A model generated the notes under the pieces. It was not told the origin of the DNA, searched no databases, and was given only the letters and a program-made list of their open reading frames with translations. A stretch of 64,000 nt of DNA from Saprospiraceae bacterium. Its GTDB lineage: Bacteria; Bacteroidota; Bacteroidia; Chitinophagales; Saprospiraceae. Each line of letters starts with the position of its first letter. Within the stretch, counting starts at the first letter, position 1. Location: assembly GCA_016711125.1 (NCBI GenBank), contig JADJTQ010000012.1:372001-436000 (forward strand). The letters run 5' to 3'. Shown here piece by piece: positions 48,669-57,512 of this stretch. Position numbers and translations under genes: made by a program.

Positions 48669-51600
48669 TCACTTAGTAATAAGAACAAGCTGGTGAAATT
48701 GATTTTCAGCAGATCTCACAGAAAGTTTATAGACTCCTTCCCTAAAGCTGCTTACTTCAAATTCCAACTGATCTCCACCAAAAACGTCTGCCTTCTTTTG
48801 ACTAATGATCAATCGGCCCATCATATCTGTCAATTCAATCGTAGCATCACTCCCGTCGAGTGTCTCAGGAAGTATGACGGTCATCGTCGAATGAACTGGA
48901 TTGGGATAAACCATATGGAAGGAAGATGTGATGTCAGCCATTATTTTACCTGTATCCTGACCAGATAATGTGGAGAAAATATACCAGTTTGAATCATCAC
49001 TGATGCTGCCATCCAAACATTGTACATTCACTTTGTACTGGTAGATTCCTCCTGGAACCAGACCTTCTGCTTTCAAATGATTCTCCGTGATAACACTGCT
49101 TTGTCCATAAAATGCGGTAGTATCGAGGCTTTGTATCTCTACTTCGTAATCGATTGCACCCGGTGATCCAGCCCAAATGAGCGCTGCACTTGTATTAGTC
49201 AGCATTTCAGCTGCCAGACCCGATGGTGAAGGACAATCTACTTCGCCTTCGGTATCGATAATCATCCAGGGAGTACAATCGCTATACATGCCCCCGTCAC
49301 AAAATGCTGCTACTTTCCATTGATACGTGCCTCCCGGTAGCAGACTTTCAATCAGATAGGCAGTATCTCGCGTTGTTGTAATTAAGTTATAATCCGGAGT
49401 CAGCCCAATGTTTTCGACCTCAATTAAGTAAAAGGCTTCAGGGGAAGAAGCAGACCAAGACACAGAGGCTGTTTGACCTGTCACTTGAAGTAATTCTGCC
49501 ACTGGAACAGAACAACTATCAGTGGGTTCATCAGGTTCTTCGAGAGTCTGGAAAATTAGAAACTCAGACCATTCACTGGTGTCCATTTCTCCGCAAATCA
49601 TGCGTATCCTGACTTGGAATGTTTGATCAGATGACAATTCTGTTAGATGAATCATCGCTTTATCAGTCAATTCACTAAATTCATAATCATCACCTGTCAC
49701 TTCTACATGATAGGTCGAACTATCTGACCCTAACCAGGAAATCCAGACATCGCTCACATCTACAGAATCGAGCTTTAATTCTGTTGGTGCCAGACAAAGA
49801 GAATCTCGTATTGTATCTGACATCATCATCATGAAAAAATAGAGGGGATCCGAAAGACCACTTTCCTGCTCATCACAAATAGACTGGACATAAACCTGAT
49901 ACTCTGTCTCAGACATTAGGCTGTCAAAATAGATAAATTGCTCTTCTGTTAGAAATTCATCATATTCCACGATGGTGTCTCGCTCTTTGATCAACACTCT
50001 ATATAGGATCGATTCCGGTCCCTCCCATGAGATCTGAGCTCCGGTATCAAAAACCGAATCTAAAACCAAATCCGTCGGGGATTGACAGTCCATGACCATG
50101 GTGTCAAGCGTACTAAAAAGGATCCACTCACTGAACAGTGAGGTATCACCAGCCGCACAAATCATTCTGACTCTAAATTGATAACTCTCCACTGGATTCA
50201 GCCCACTAACGAGCAACCCGGGATTAGATGATGGTAATACCAAGCTAATCAAGGAAGAAGGATCAATCGGTTTCACTTCGATTTGATAAGATGCTGAATC
50301 GACTCCCGTCCATGAAAGCATGGCCGTACTATCATCCGCTCTTTCAGCATTCAGATCATCTGGAGGCATACATATATTCATCTCAGCCAGTGTACTAAAG
50401 TTGACAGCATCGGAAAAAGGAGCTTCTTCTCTCTGACATAATGCACGGATTCTAATCTGGTAATCGGCAAATGGCTCCAGCCCGGACAGAACATACATTG
50501 GATGCATTGAACCTGAAACCGCCAGCTCATTCCAACTTGTGTCGGCATTCAGTATCTCTAACTCGTAAGTCTCGGTACCAGAATTTGACCAGCTAACAAA
50601 TGCATTATTACCAATAACTGTATCCACCATCAAATCCAGTGGAGATTCACATGCAAGCACCAGACTATCGGCGATGGCTGGAAATATAATCCAGTCCGAA
50701 TATTCACTCGCAGATTCTGAAGAGCAAAGAGTTTTTACTCTATAGGCAAAGCTATGCAACGAATCCATCATTGTGAACAGGTAAGATGCGGTTGCAATAT
50801 TGGTATCGACAACAAGAGTCTCCACGGTATCTAACTTGTTGACCTGCATGCCGTACGATTCAGCACCACCCACTGACTGCCAGGTCAGCAAATAGCCACC
50901 TGAATCCTGAACTGAAATTGTGAGCTCCTGAGGCGTCATACATGAATCCATGGTTTCGGAGGCAGTTTTGAAACTGGCGGAAACCTGAGACGGGATCCCG
51001 TCTTCACAATTAGAAATAATCATGATCTCGTACTTGGTATCGGGGAGAAGATCGTTGATCAATTGTGGTGATGTTGCTGGAGCGATTTCAATATCATCAC
51101 CTGCTCCATGAGATAACACCAGTTGATAGACCGAATTCTGATCACTGGAGCTCCAATGTACAATTGCTGAATGCGATGTGATGGAATCGGCAAGAATGTC
51201 GGTGACAAATGGACAAGTTTGCTCCATATCTCCTTCACCGAGTTGAAATGATGCCAAGCCGTTGAACCGCTTACTGCATCATTAATACAAGTAGTCCTCA
51301 CTCGAAATTGATAATGGCCAGTTGGATCTAGTCCGAACACGGTGATTGCACTATCAAGTAAGCTTTTTTCGAAAAAATACACAGGAGTACTTCCCTTACT
51401 CCTGACTTCCACCTCATAGTGGGTTGAAAATACCGACCCCGTCCAGCTAAGCGTAGCCGTGGTCATGGTGGCGCTCACCACCTGTAGTTCGCTGGCTTTA
51501 GGACAGGATTCATCTGAACTCATTCCGGTAGTCTGGAAATTGAACCACTTGGTAGAACCACTGGAAGCTCCGGAACTGCAGATACTTCTGACCCTGAACC

Positions 51601-51880
51601 GGTATTCGCTGCCAAGCATCAAATCACTGACCATAAAATCAGTAGTTGTAGTGTTGAAGCTGCGCTTCAACTTCGGAGTCCGGCCTTTGCTTCTAATGTC
51701 GATTTCATAGTTGGCCGTTAAACCAGCATCAATCCACTGCAAAGTTGCGCCGACGTTGGTGACATCTGCAACTGACAGATCGGTCGGCTTTTCACACTGC
51801 GCCTGGGCCGAATGAACAAAAGGTAGCGAAATGCAGAAGAATAATATCAGTCTTCTGCACAGAACATAAATAGATCTCAT
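48669..51880 (-). CDS. Secreted protein with ten FN3 domains and a T9SS sorting domain, frameshift near 51243
   Basis: From ATG 51880 (signal peptide LILFFCISLPFVHSAQAQ) the frame runs to about 51243, where a short T run shifts it into the frame ending at 48669; about 1070 residues in all. Ten fibronectin type III domains of about 90-95 residues each begin with Cys-x-x-Pro, for example CEKPTDLSVADVTNVGATLQ, CPKASELQVVSATMTTATLS and CESPLDLMVDTVIGNNAFVS, and each ends near YQFRVRxxC. The last 80 residues are a type IX sorting domain (SSFHMVYPNPVHSTMTVILP, ending HQLVLITK). The paired cysteines suggest disulfides. Likely a surface-anchored binding or gliding-associated protein. Confidence 0.88.
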
Positions 51881-52110
51881 TATATCAAATTTGTAAGGGT
51901 TAATAAATACTTGATATCAATGAAGTCTGCTGTAAAAAATGTACTTATTGTTGGCTAAGTATGCAGATAAGGTATGAAGGCGGTATTATATTAGAAACTC
52001 ATTCTAATTTAAAAAATTGTGTTTACCCCGATACATCATAAAAGAGTATAATATATGTTGATGAAGATGTAGTCCTTTCCATTTTCTATGATATATCAAA
52101 CAAAAGATTT

Positions 52111-52144
52111 GGAACGAAGGAACGAAGGAAGGAAGGAAGGAAGG
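52111..52144. repeat. GGAA/GGAACGAA microsatellite
   Basis: Two GGAACGAA units are followed by about five GGAA units. It is noncoding and lies about 170 bases upstream of pdhA. Confidence 0.85.
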
Positions 52145-52268
52145 TGGCCTTGCCAATCACGGTGACTATCCAGTTGGGAACGTTGCTAGACAGCAGACAC
52201 TGACTCTCAATGGTGATCAATACAATCAAAAAGGAATAGACCTCTGAGATGGAGTTGCGAATAATATG

Positions 52269-52276
52269 TACCTTTG
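52269..52276 (+). promoter_or_regulatory. Candidate -7 element for pdhA
   Basis: TACCTTTG matches TAnnTTTG and lies 37 bases before the start codon at 52313. Confidence 0.5.
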
Positions 52277-52312
52277 TAAGACAACTAAAAATACTGATTT
52301 CAAAAGGAAACT

Positions 52313-53323
52313 ATGGGAAAGGTAGCAGAGAAACCAAAGACAAAATTCACGAAGGAGACATATCTCAAGTGGTATGATATTATGCTCTTAATCCGAAGAT
52401 TTGAGGAGCGTACTCTAATGGCTTATGGACAGAACAAGATAAGGGGTTTCTGCCACGTGTATATTGGTCAGGAGGCCATTGCCGCTGGTCTGCTGACAGC
52501 TCTTAAGCCCGAAGATGCTGTTATCACGGCTTACAGACAACACGGAGTTGCGCTTATGAAAGGTCTTGACCCCAAAGCTTGTATGGCAGAGCTCTATGGT
52601 AAGGAGACTGGCGTGGTAAAAGGCAAGGGTGGTTCAATGCACTTTTTTAGCAAAGCACACAAATATTTTGGTGGAAATGGTATCGTTGGTGCTCAAATAC
52701 CGATTGGTACCGGTATTGCATTTGCTGAAAAATACCGGGGTACCGATCTATTGTGTGTGACAATGTTTGGTGATGGTGCTGCTCGTCAGGGTGCATTATT
52801 TGAATCCTTTAACCTGGCTGCCACCTGGCAACTCCCAGTGCTATATATCTGTGAAAACAATCATTATGCCATGGGTACTTCAGTGAAAAGGACTAGCAAT
52901 GTGACCGAAATTCATCGAATTGGGTTGGCATTTGACATTCCTGCCGAGCCGGTTGATGCAATGGATCCGGAACAGGTTCATCTGGCATTGGAAAAGGCTG
53001 CCAAGCACATCAGGGCAGGAAAAGGACCCTACTTCCTTGAGCTAATGACCTACCGGTATAAGGGACATTCGGTATCCGATCCAGCGAAATACCGTTCAAA
53101 AGAGGAACTTCACGAGTATCAAGAAAGGGATCCTGTCAAAATGCTTGAAAAGAAGATCCTCGAAGAAGGAATCGGAACCGAGTCGGAGATCCAGGAAATT
53201 AAAGACCGGGTGAAAGCTATCATCGAAGAATCGGTTGCATTTGCAGAAGCTTCGGAATTTCCCGATCCTTCGGAACTATTTACCGACAACTACATGCAGA
53301 AGGACTTCCCTTTCACCGAATAG
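52313..53323 (+). CDS. pdhA: Pyruvate dehydrogenase E1 component, alpha subunit
   Basis: A 336-residue thiamine diphosphate enzyme subunit. The TPP/Mg-binding motif is GDGAARQGALFESFNLAA followed by ENN, and the regulatory-loop region YRYKGHSVSDPAKYR is typical of PdhA. With E1 beta it decarboxylates pyruvate for acetyl-CoA formation. The beta subunit and E2 genes are not adjacent, a split often seen in Bacteroidota. The protein is intact and of normal length. RFEERTLMAYGQNKIRGFCH near the N-terminus confirms the alpha rather than the beta subunit. Confidence 0.95.
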   Translation: MGKVAEKPKTKFTKETYLKWYDIMLLIRRFEERTLMAYGQNKIRGFCHVYIGQEAIAAGLLTALKPEDAVITAYRQHGVALMKGLDPKACMAELYGKETGVVKGKGGSMHFFSKAHKYFGGNGIVGAQIPIGTGIAFAEKYRGTDLLCVTMFGDGAARQGALFESFNLAATWQLPVLYICENNHYAMGTSVKRTSNVTEIHRIGLAFDIPAEPVDAMDPEQVHLALEKAAKHIRAGKGPYFLELMTYRYKGHSVSDPAKYRSKEELHEYQERDPVKMLEKKILEEGIGTESEIQEIKDRVKAIIEESVAFAEASEFPDPSELFTDNYMQKDFPFTE

Positions 53324-53439
53324 GTCTTGCGTACCACTCCTGGCAGAATCGGCAGCTCACGGTGACTGGTATCAATCACTAATGAAATGCTAGTAGTTAA
53401 CTTTTAAAGTATAAACTTTTTTTTCTCATTAACTAAAAC

Positions 53440-53447
53440 TATCTTTG
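53440..53447 (+). promoter_or_regulatory. -7 element of the TPR membrane protein gene
   Basis: TATCTTTG (full context ACTATCTTTGCAC) is a close match to the Bacteroidota consensus, 22 bases before the start codon at 53470, downstream of a T8 run. Confidence 0.6.
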
Positions 53448-53469
53448 CACAAATTTTTCAAAAACCAGC

Positions 53470-54168
53470 ATGGCACAAAGGAGAAAAACAAAAAGAGCAG
53501 AGCAGGAAACCCTGGTTGATATTGTCGAAGTAAAGGAGCAGGCTTCTGATTTCTTTGAACGCAATCAGAAGCCTGTCTTCGGGATTCTTGGCGCTATAGC
53601 CTTGATCATTGGTGGCTACTTTGCTTACAAATATCTATATAAAACCCCCAAGGAACGTGAAGCTACCGAGCAAATATTTCAGGCTGAGCTCCAATTCGAA
53701 AGAGACTCCTTCGAGCTGGCTTTGTTGAATCCAGGAGGTGGATACAGTGGATTCCTGGACATCATAGAAAACTATAAGGGCACTGATGTAGCAAATTTGG
53801 CGAATTATTACGCCGGAATCTGCTATTTGCACCTTGGCAAATTTGATGCAGCAATCAGTTATTTGAAAGACTTTAGTGCCGTTGGGGAAATTACACCCAT
53901 CATGAAACATGGTGCTTTGGGAGATGCCTATTCAGAAATGGGCAAGTTTGACGATGCCATTGGCGAATATAAGAAGGCTGCACAGGCTGGAGGCAACGAT
54001 TTTCTCACTCCCTACTATTTGAAAAAACTTGGACTTTTATATGAAAAACAAGGAGACTATGCGGCAGCAGTAAAGACTTTCAAGCAACTTAAGGAAGAGT
54101 ATTCTCAGAGCCAGGATGGTTACAATATTGAGAAATTCATTCAAAGAGCTGAAGCAGCAGCCAATTAA
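53470..54168 (+). CDS. TPR membrane protein, YfgM-like
   Basis: A 232-residue protein with a basic cytoplasmic N-terminus (MAQRRKTKRAEQETL), one membrane helix (VFGILGAIALIIGGYFAYKY, about 36-55) and about four tetratricopeptide repeats facing the periplasm (NLANYYAGICYLHLGKFDAA, MKHGALGDAYSEMGKFDDAI, TPYYLKKLGLLYEKQGDYAA). The layout matches YfgM-like ancillary proteins that work with envelope chaperones or the translocon. A strong terminator follows it. It is a stand-alone transcription unit. Confidence 0.85.
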   Translation: MAQRRKTKRAEQETLVDIVEVKEQASDFFERNQKPVFGILGAIALIIGGYFAYKYLYKTPKEREATEQIFQAELQFERDSFELALLNPGGGYSGFLDIIENYKGTDVANLANYYAGICYLHLGKFDAAISYLKDFSAVGEITPIMKHGALGDAYSEMGKFDDAIGEYKKAAQAGGNDFLTPYYLKKLGLLYEKQGDYAAAVKTFKQLKEEYSQSQDGYNIEKFIQRAEAAAN

Positions 54169-54194
54169 GCATCCTCAAATAAAGAATTAATTGA

Positions 54195-54222
54195 AGCCTG
54201 CAGAAATCTGTGGGCTTTTTTA
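54195..54222 (+). terminator. Rho-independent terminator
   Basis: AGCCTGCAG and CTGTGGGCT (54195-54203 and 54208-54216) pair over nine positions with two G-U wobbles, around the loop AAAT, followed by T6. It is 27 bases after the TPR protein stop codon. Confidence 0.85.
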
Positions 54223-54433
54223 ATTTTAACCAGGAATAAATAGACTTAGAAATGGTAATCCATCAAGCAGCTGACAAAATTATTATGAATCTATGCTGGG
54301 TCTGGTTAAACACCTGCCGTTGAAAATAATCACTTCTGAAGTCAATTTTCACGAAAGTGATTGGTCATTAATTGTCAAAATGTTGGAATACGCAATTCAT
54401 AATGCAGGTTTAAATTGATTGAAAGTAAAAATT

Positions 54434-54949
54434 ATGAGTAGTAAAGATCAAAACCTTTCAGATTATTCGATCAATGTATCCAAAGTGGGAGACTTGAAAA
54501 TTGGTATTGTAGTTTCCGATTACAATGAAGGAATCACTCATCAACTTCTCGAAGGCTGCAAAAAGACCCTGGTAAAGGAGGGCATTGTTGATTCAAACAT
54601 GAGGATTATTCATGTACCCGGTGCCTTCGAATTGCCAACAGGAGCCAGAATGCTCGATGATAAACACAATCTTGATGCCGTCATAGTATTGGGATGCGTG
54701 ATTAAAGGCGACACCAAACATGACGAATATATCAGTCAGGCAGTTGCCACCGGTCTAATGCAACTTGCGATCATGCGGTCGAAACCTTTTATTTTCGGTG
54801 TACTTACCCCTAATACACAGGAACAAGCCCTGGAGCGTGCTGGAGGTAAACTAGGTAATAAGGGTGTCGAGGCAGCTGTTACCGCGCTGAAGATGGCTGC
54901 GCTTAAAAAGGAACTTAAGTCGAGCACCAAACAAATTGGATTCTCATGA
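54434..54949 (+). CDS. ribH: 6,7-dimethyl-8-ribityllumazine synthase
   Basis: The start at ATG 54434 (MSSKDQNLSDYSINVSKVGD) gives 171 residues. The enzyme joins the ribityl-uracil and dihydroxybutanone phosphate precursors, the penultimate step of riboflavin synthesis, and forms 60-mer or pentamer shells. Motifs are IGIVVSDYNEGIT, HVPGAFELPTGARML, AVIVLGCVIKGDTKHDEYIS with the catalytic His, and FGVLTPNTQEQALERAGG. The MBL-fold gene downstream overlaps the stop by four bases (ATGA). Confidence 0.95.
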   Translation: MSSKDQNLSDYSINVSKVGDLKIGIVVSDYNEGITHQLLEGCKKTLVKEGIVDSNMRIIHVPGAFELPTGARMLDDKHNLDAVIVLGCVIKGDTKHDEYISQAVATGLMQLAIMRSKPFIFGVLTPNTQEQALERAGGKLGNKGVEAAVTALKMAALKKELKSSTKQIGFS

Positions 54950-55770
54950 TCAAATTGACGTCTCTTGAAGCAGGACGATTTAAATTAGATGGCGGAGCAA
55001 TGTTTGGAGTGGTGCCTAAACGCATCTGGGATCAATTAAATCCTGCCGATGCCGATAATATGTGTTCCTGGAGCATGCGTAGTTTGTTGATTGAAACAGG
55101 GGATCGTAAAATTATCGTAGACTGTGGTATCGGTTTTAAACAAGGCGACAAATTCAGATCTCATTTTTATCCATATGGCAGAGAGCTGGAAGCTTCTCTT
55201 GCACAGGTTGCAATCCCTCCAGAGGCGATCACTGATGTTTTTATCACTCATTTTCATTTTGATCATGTAGGCGGTGCACTCAAGCAAAATTCCGCTGGCA
55301 AAGTTGTACCAACCTTTCCCAATGCGACCTATTGGTCTAACGAAGTGCACTATAAGTATGCACTCGAACCCAATGCCCGTGAAAAAGCAAGTTTTCTACA
55401 GGAAAATTTTGTGCCGTTAAAGGACCAGGGGCTCTTACAGTACATTGACTATCAAAAAGAGGATGTGGAATGGTTACCTCATTTGAAAGTTCGATTTGTT
55501 GATGGCCATACATCTGCTCAAATGATTTTAATTATTGAGGCAGAGCCTACCATCGTTTTTTGTGCGGATCTAATGCCGTCCATTTGGCACGTTCCCCTAC
55601 CCTATATTATGGCTTATGATATGCAACCCATGTTAACACTAGAAGAGAAGCAACGGCTACTAGATGAGGCAATCGAACATAAGTGGAAGCTGTTTTTCGA
55701 ACATGATCCAGTGACAGAAAGTGGTCTAGTGGTCAAAAATGACCGGGGAAAATACAGCATCGTGGTTTAA
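54946..55770 (+). CDS. MBL-fold metallo-hydrolase
   Basis: A 274-residue metallo-beta-lactamase-fold hydrolase. HFHFDHVGG (residues about 103-111) supplies metal ligands, DGHTSAQM another His, and FCADLMPSIWHVPLP a bridging Asp. It is of the quorum-quenching-lactonase or general hydrolase type, with no signal peptide. The start ATG overlaps the ribH stop, so the two are translated together. No connection with riboflavin synthesis is known to me; a housekeeping ester or thioester hydrolase is one possibility. Confidence 0.85.
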   Translation: MIKLTSLEAGRFKLDGGAMFGVVPKRIWDQLNPADADNMCSWSMRSLLIETGDRKIIVDCGIGFKQGDKFRSHFYPYGRELEASLAQVAIPPEAITDVFITHFHFDHVGGALKQNSAGKVVPTFPNATYWSNEVHYKYALEPNAREKASFLQENFVPLKDQGLLQYIDYQKEDVEWLPHLKVRFVDGHTSAQMILIIEAEPTIVFCADLMPSIWHVPLPYIMAYDMQPMLTLEEKQRLLDEAIEHKWKLFFEHDPVTESGLVVKNDRGKYSIVV

Positions 55771-55796
55771 TCGGGATGCATTAAAAAATCTATTGC

Positions 55797-55904
55797 GGCC
55801 TGAAATAGCTTCAAAATAAGGCGCTTCGCTGGATTTTCTTCCTTCACCGTAGCGGTGCTATGCCTCAGTCAGGAAAACCCCTTATTTTATTGTTCTTCCA
55901 GGCC
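55797..55904. repeat. Nested palindromic element (REP/MITE-like)
   Basis: Three nested inverted repeats share one centre: GGCCTG/CAGGCC (55797-55802, 55899-55904), AAAATAAGG/CCTTATTTT (55813-55821, 55880-55888), and an inner hairpin CACCG-TAG-CGGTG. There is also GGATTTTC facing GGAAAACC. The whole could fold as one long imperfect cruciform of about 108 bases. It lies between convergent genes and has no coding capacity. Such elements in Bacteroidota are dispersed repeats; copy number is unknown here. Confidence 0.65.
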
Positions 55905-56035
55905 TCATGACAAAGTTCTAATGAATAGTCCCGGTTTAATAGCGGTGGGCATTTTTTCGAAACTGCACAATTTCACCACTACAACAGTCTAGTTGCAATG
56001 CTTAGTCCGGTGTTACTTGGTAAAAGTATTGGAGT

Positions 56036-56581
56036 CTATTTTTGATCCATTGGAAGCTCCTGCCTGATTTCCCATTTCTGATTTGAATACTGAAGTACAC
56101 TGATCTTATCCACTAAAAACGTCGCACTAAAATCTTCTTTCATCAAATATTGCCAAGCGTTATAAAATTGATCAATCTTTAAATCTTTAAAAGCGATTGT
56201 CATGTGTGGATGGAAGACCTTATTGCGATGTACATCGATATCCCACTTGTCTTTGAAATATTCTTGTAAATCACCTTGCAATCCAACTAATGTAGGATTT
56301 GGCAGTACATCCACATAAAGTACTTTTGGTTCGAAATGGGAAAAATTGAATAATTGAATCTCAAAGGGAACCTTTTGCGAGGCCCAGTGGGCCAGGTCCA
56401 ATTTTATTTGTTCGTATCGATCATCGCTCCAATAAAACGGTGGAATCAATGTAATATGCGCCGGTGATTTTAAAGCCTGTTTGCTCTGAAACTGATCGGC
56501 CATGATATTTCGGTAAGCCTCTACTTGGTTTCGAATTTCATTCGGAGGTATAAGTGCAATAAAGTACAGGCTTTTTGACAT
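56036..56581 (-). CDS. 2'-5' RNA ligase / 2H phosphoesterase family protein
   Basis: A 181-residue protein of the 2H phosphoesterase superfamily. It has two HxT motifs in the expected place, HITLIPPFYW (near residue 43) and HPHMTIAFKD (near residue 124). It begins MSKSLYFIALIPPNEIR, the usual first strand of the family. Members such as ThpR open 2',3'-cyclic phosphates or join 2'-5' RNA ends. No partner genes are evident. It converges on the MBL gene and starts 54 bases from the divergent unknown protein gene. Confidence 0.85.
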   Translation of the reverse strand: MSKSLYFIALIPPNEIRNQVEAYRNIMADQFQSKQALKSPAHITLIPPFYWSDDRYEQIKLDLAHWASQKVPFEIQLFNFSHFEPKVLYVDVLPNPTLVGLQGDLQEYFKDKWDIDVHRNKVFHPHMTIAFKDLKIDQFYNAWQYLMKEDFSATFLVDKISVLQYSNQKWEIRQELPMDQK

Positions 56582-56634
56582 AAGGAGACAGACGTAATCT
56601 TTTGCGTAAATTTAAGTGCAAAATTTCACCTATT

Positions 56635-57273
56635 ATGCTCAATCATATCTTTGTATTTTGCGGTCTTTTACTAACTGTGAATAAATGTCGGAATATTGAA
56701 AGTGTGAATGATTTGAGTCATCCCACTTTCTCAGAATCTGACACCATTTATCATGGGATATTTATGCCTTGGGATGGAATCTGGGAAGGATCGTTCGAAA
56801 TATACAAAGATCCCAATGGTCAACAGACCTCGGATCACACGGATCTAACAATGGCTGATACGATAAGAGTGAGAAATTATCAACTCACTAATACCGTGGG
56901 TGTCCGGCAAAAATATGAAAGCGTTACACCATATTATCAGTTAGTTGAGATTACCGACACGTATGTCAATGCTCATGACACAGTTAAAGCAACTGCCAAA
57001 GGTGTCAATAAAGTGCAAGATGGTCAAATCTGGTGCATTGTTGACAAGCCTGATGATCTGGTCATTCACCTTGGCCGGCAAGTTTCTCCCGGAACCCTTG
57101 TTTGGAGTCGGAATGAACAAGGGCCACTTCGCAAAGAATATTTTCTTGAATCAATTGTTGGCAACACCTACTTTATCTTGGGATATGGCTATTATGGAGA
57201 GGATGACCCCAATTTGTCTCCAAGGACTTGGTTCGTTGCCCGATATCGCCACATAAGTGATTATTTCAAGTAG
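56635..57273 (+). CDS. Conserved-looking secreted protein of unknown function
   Basis: The ATG at 56635 (MLNHIFVFCGLLLTVNKC) gives 212 residues with a hydrophobic leader ending near a cysteine, possibly a lipoprotein signal (weak lipobox). The body has WDGIWEGSFEIYKDPNG and RVRNYQLTNTVGVRQKYESV, suggestive of a lipocalin-like or beta-barrel domain, and ends TWFVARYRHISDYFK. No family is recognised. It stands between the 2H phosphoesterase gene (divergent) and a large DUF11-like gene (convergent). Confidence 0.7.
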   Translation: MLNHIFVFCGLLLTVNKCRNIESVNDLSHPTFSESDTIYHGIFMPWDGIWEGSFEIYKDPNGQQTSDHTDLTMADTIRVRNYQLTNTVGVRQKYESVTPYYQLVEITDTYVNAHDTVKATAKGVNKVQDGQIWCIVDKPDDLVIHLGRQVSPGTLVWSRNEQGPLRKEYFLESIVGNTYFILGYGYYGEDDPNLSPRTWFVARYRHISDYFK

Positions 57274-57286
57274 ATAAGTGTGTCGC

Positions 57287-57326
57287 TAATAAAAGAAATC
57301 CCTCTTGCGGGGAATGCAAGAGGGAT
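57287..57326 (-). terminator. Terminator of the DUF11-like gene
   Basis: ATCCCTCTTGC (57298-57308) and GCAAGAGGGAT (57316-57326) form a perfect 11-base-pair stem with a seven-base loop. On the minus strand it is followed by a T-rich stretch TTTCTTTTATT. It lies about 190 bases beyond the stop of the gene ending at 57513, and could also act on the convergent plus-strand gene. Confidence 0.65.
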
Positions 57327-57512
57327 CAACCAAACTTACAAAATCGGCTTTGGAATTGAACCGAACACTTACGTGAATCTGAAATTTAATATATATTTTT
57401 TAATATGCTTGAAATTAACGTTTGATTTAATCTTGTGATACTTGATTTTCTTAGTCATTTTCATTTAGCCCAGGAATACAATCATTGGAGTATCACCCCA
57501 ACATGATCACTG

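Larger units (their letters stand above)
51881..52312. other. Intergenic region upstream of pdhA with a GGAA microsatellite
   Basis: These 432 bases hold no gene. They contain a GGAA-rich simple repeat at 52111-52144 and a TACCTTTG element near 52269. The left part (51881-52080), upstream of the FN3 gene on the minus strand, is AT-rich with no clear motif. Confidence 0.55.
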
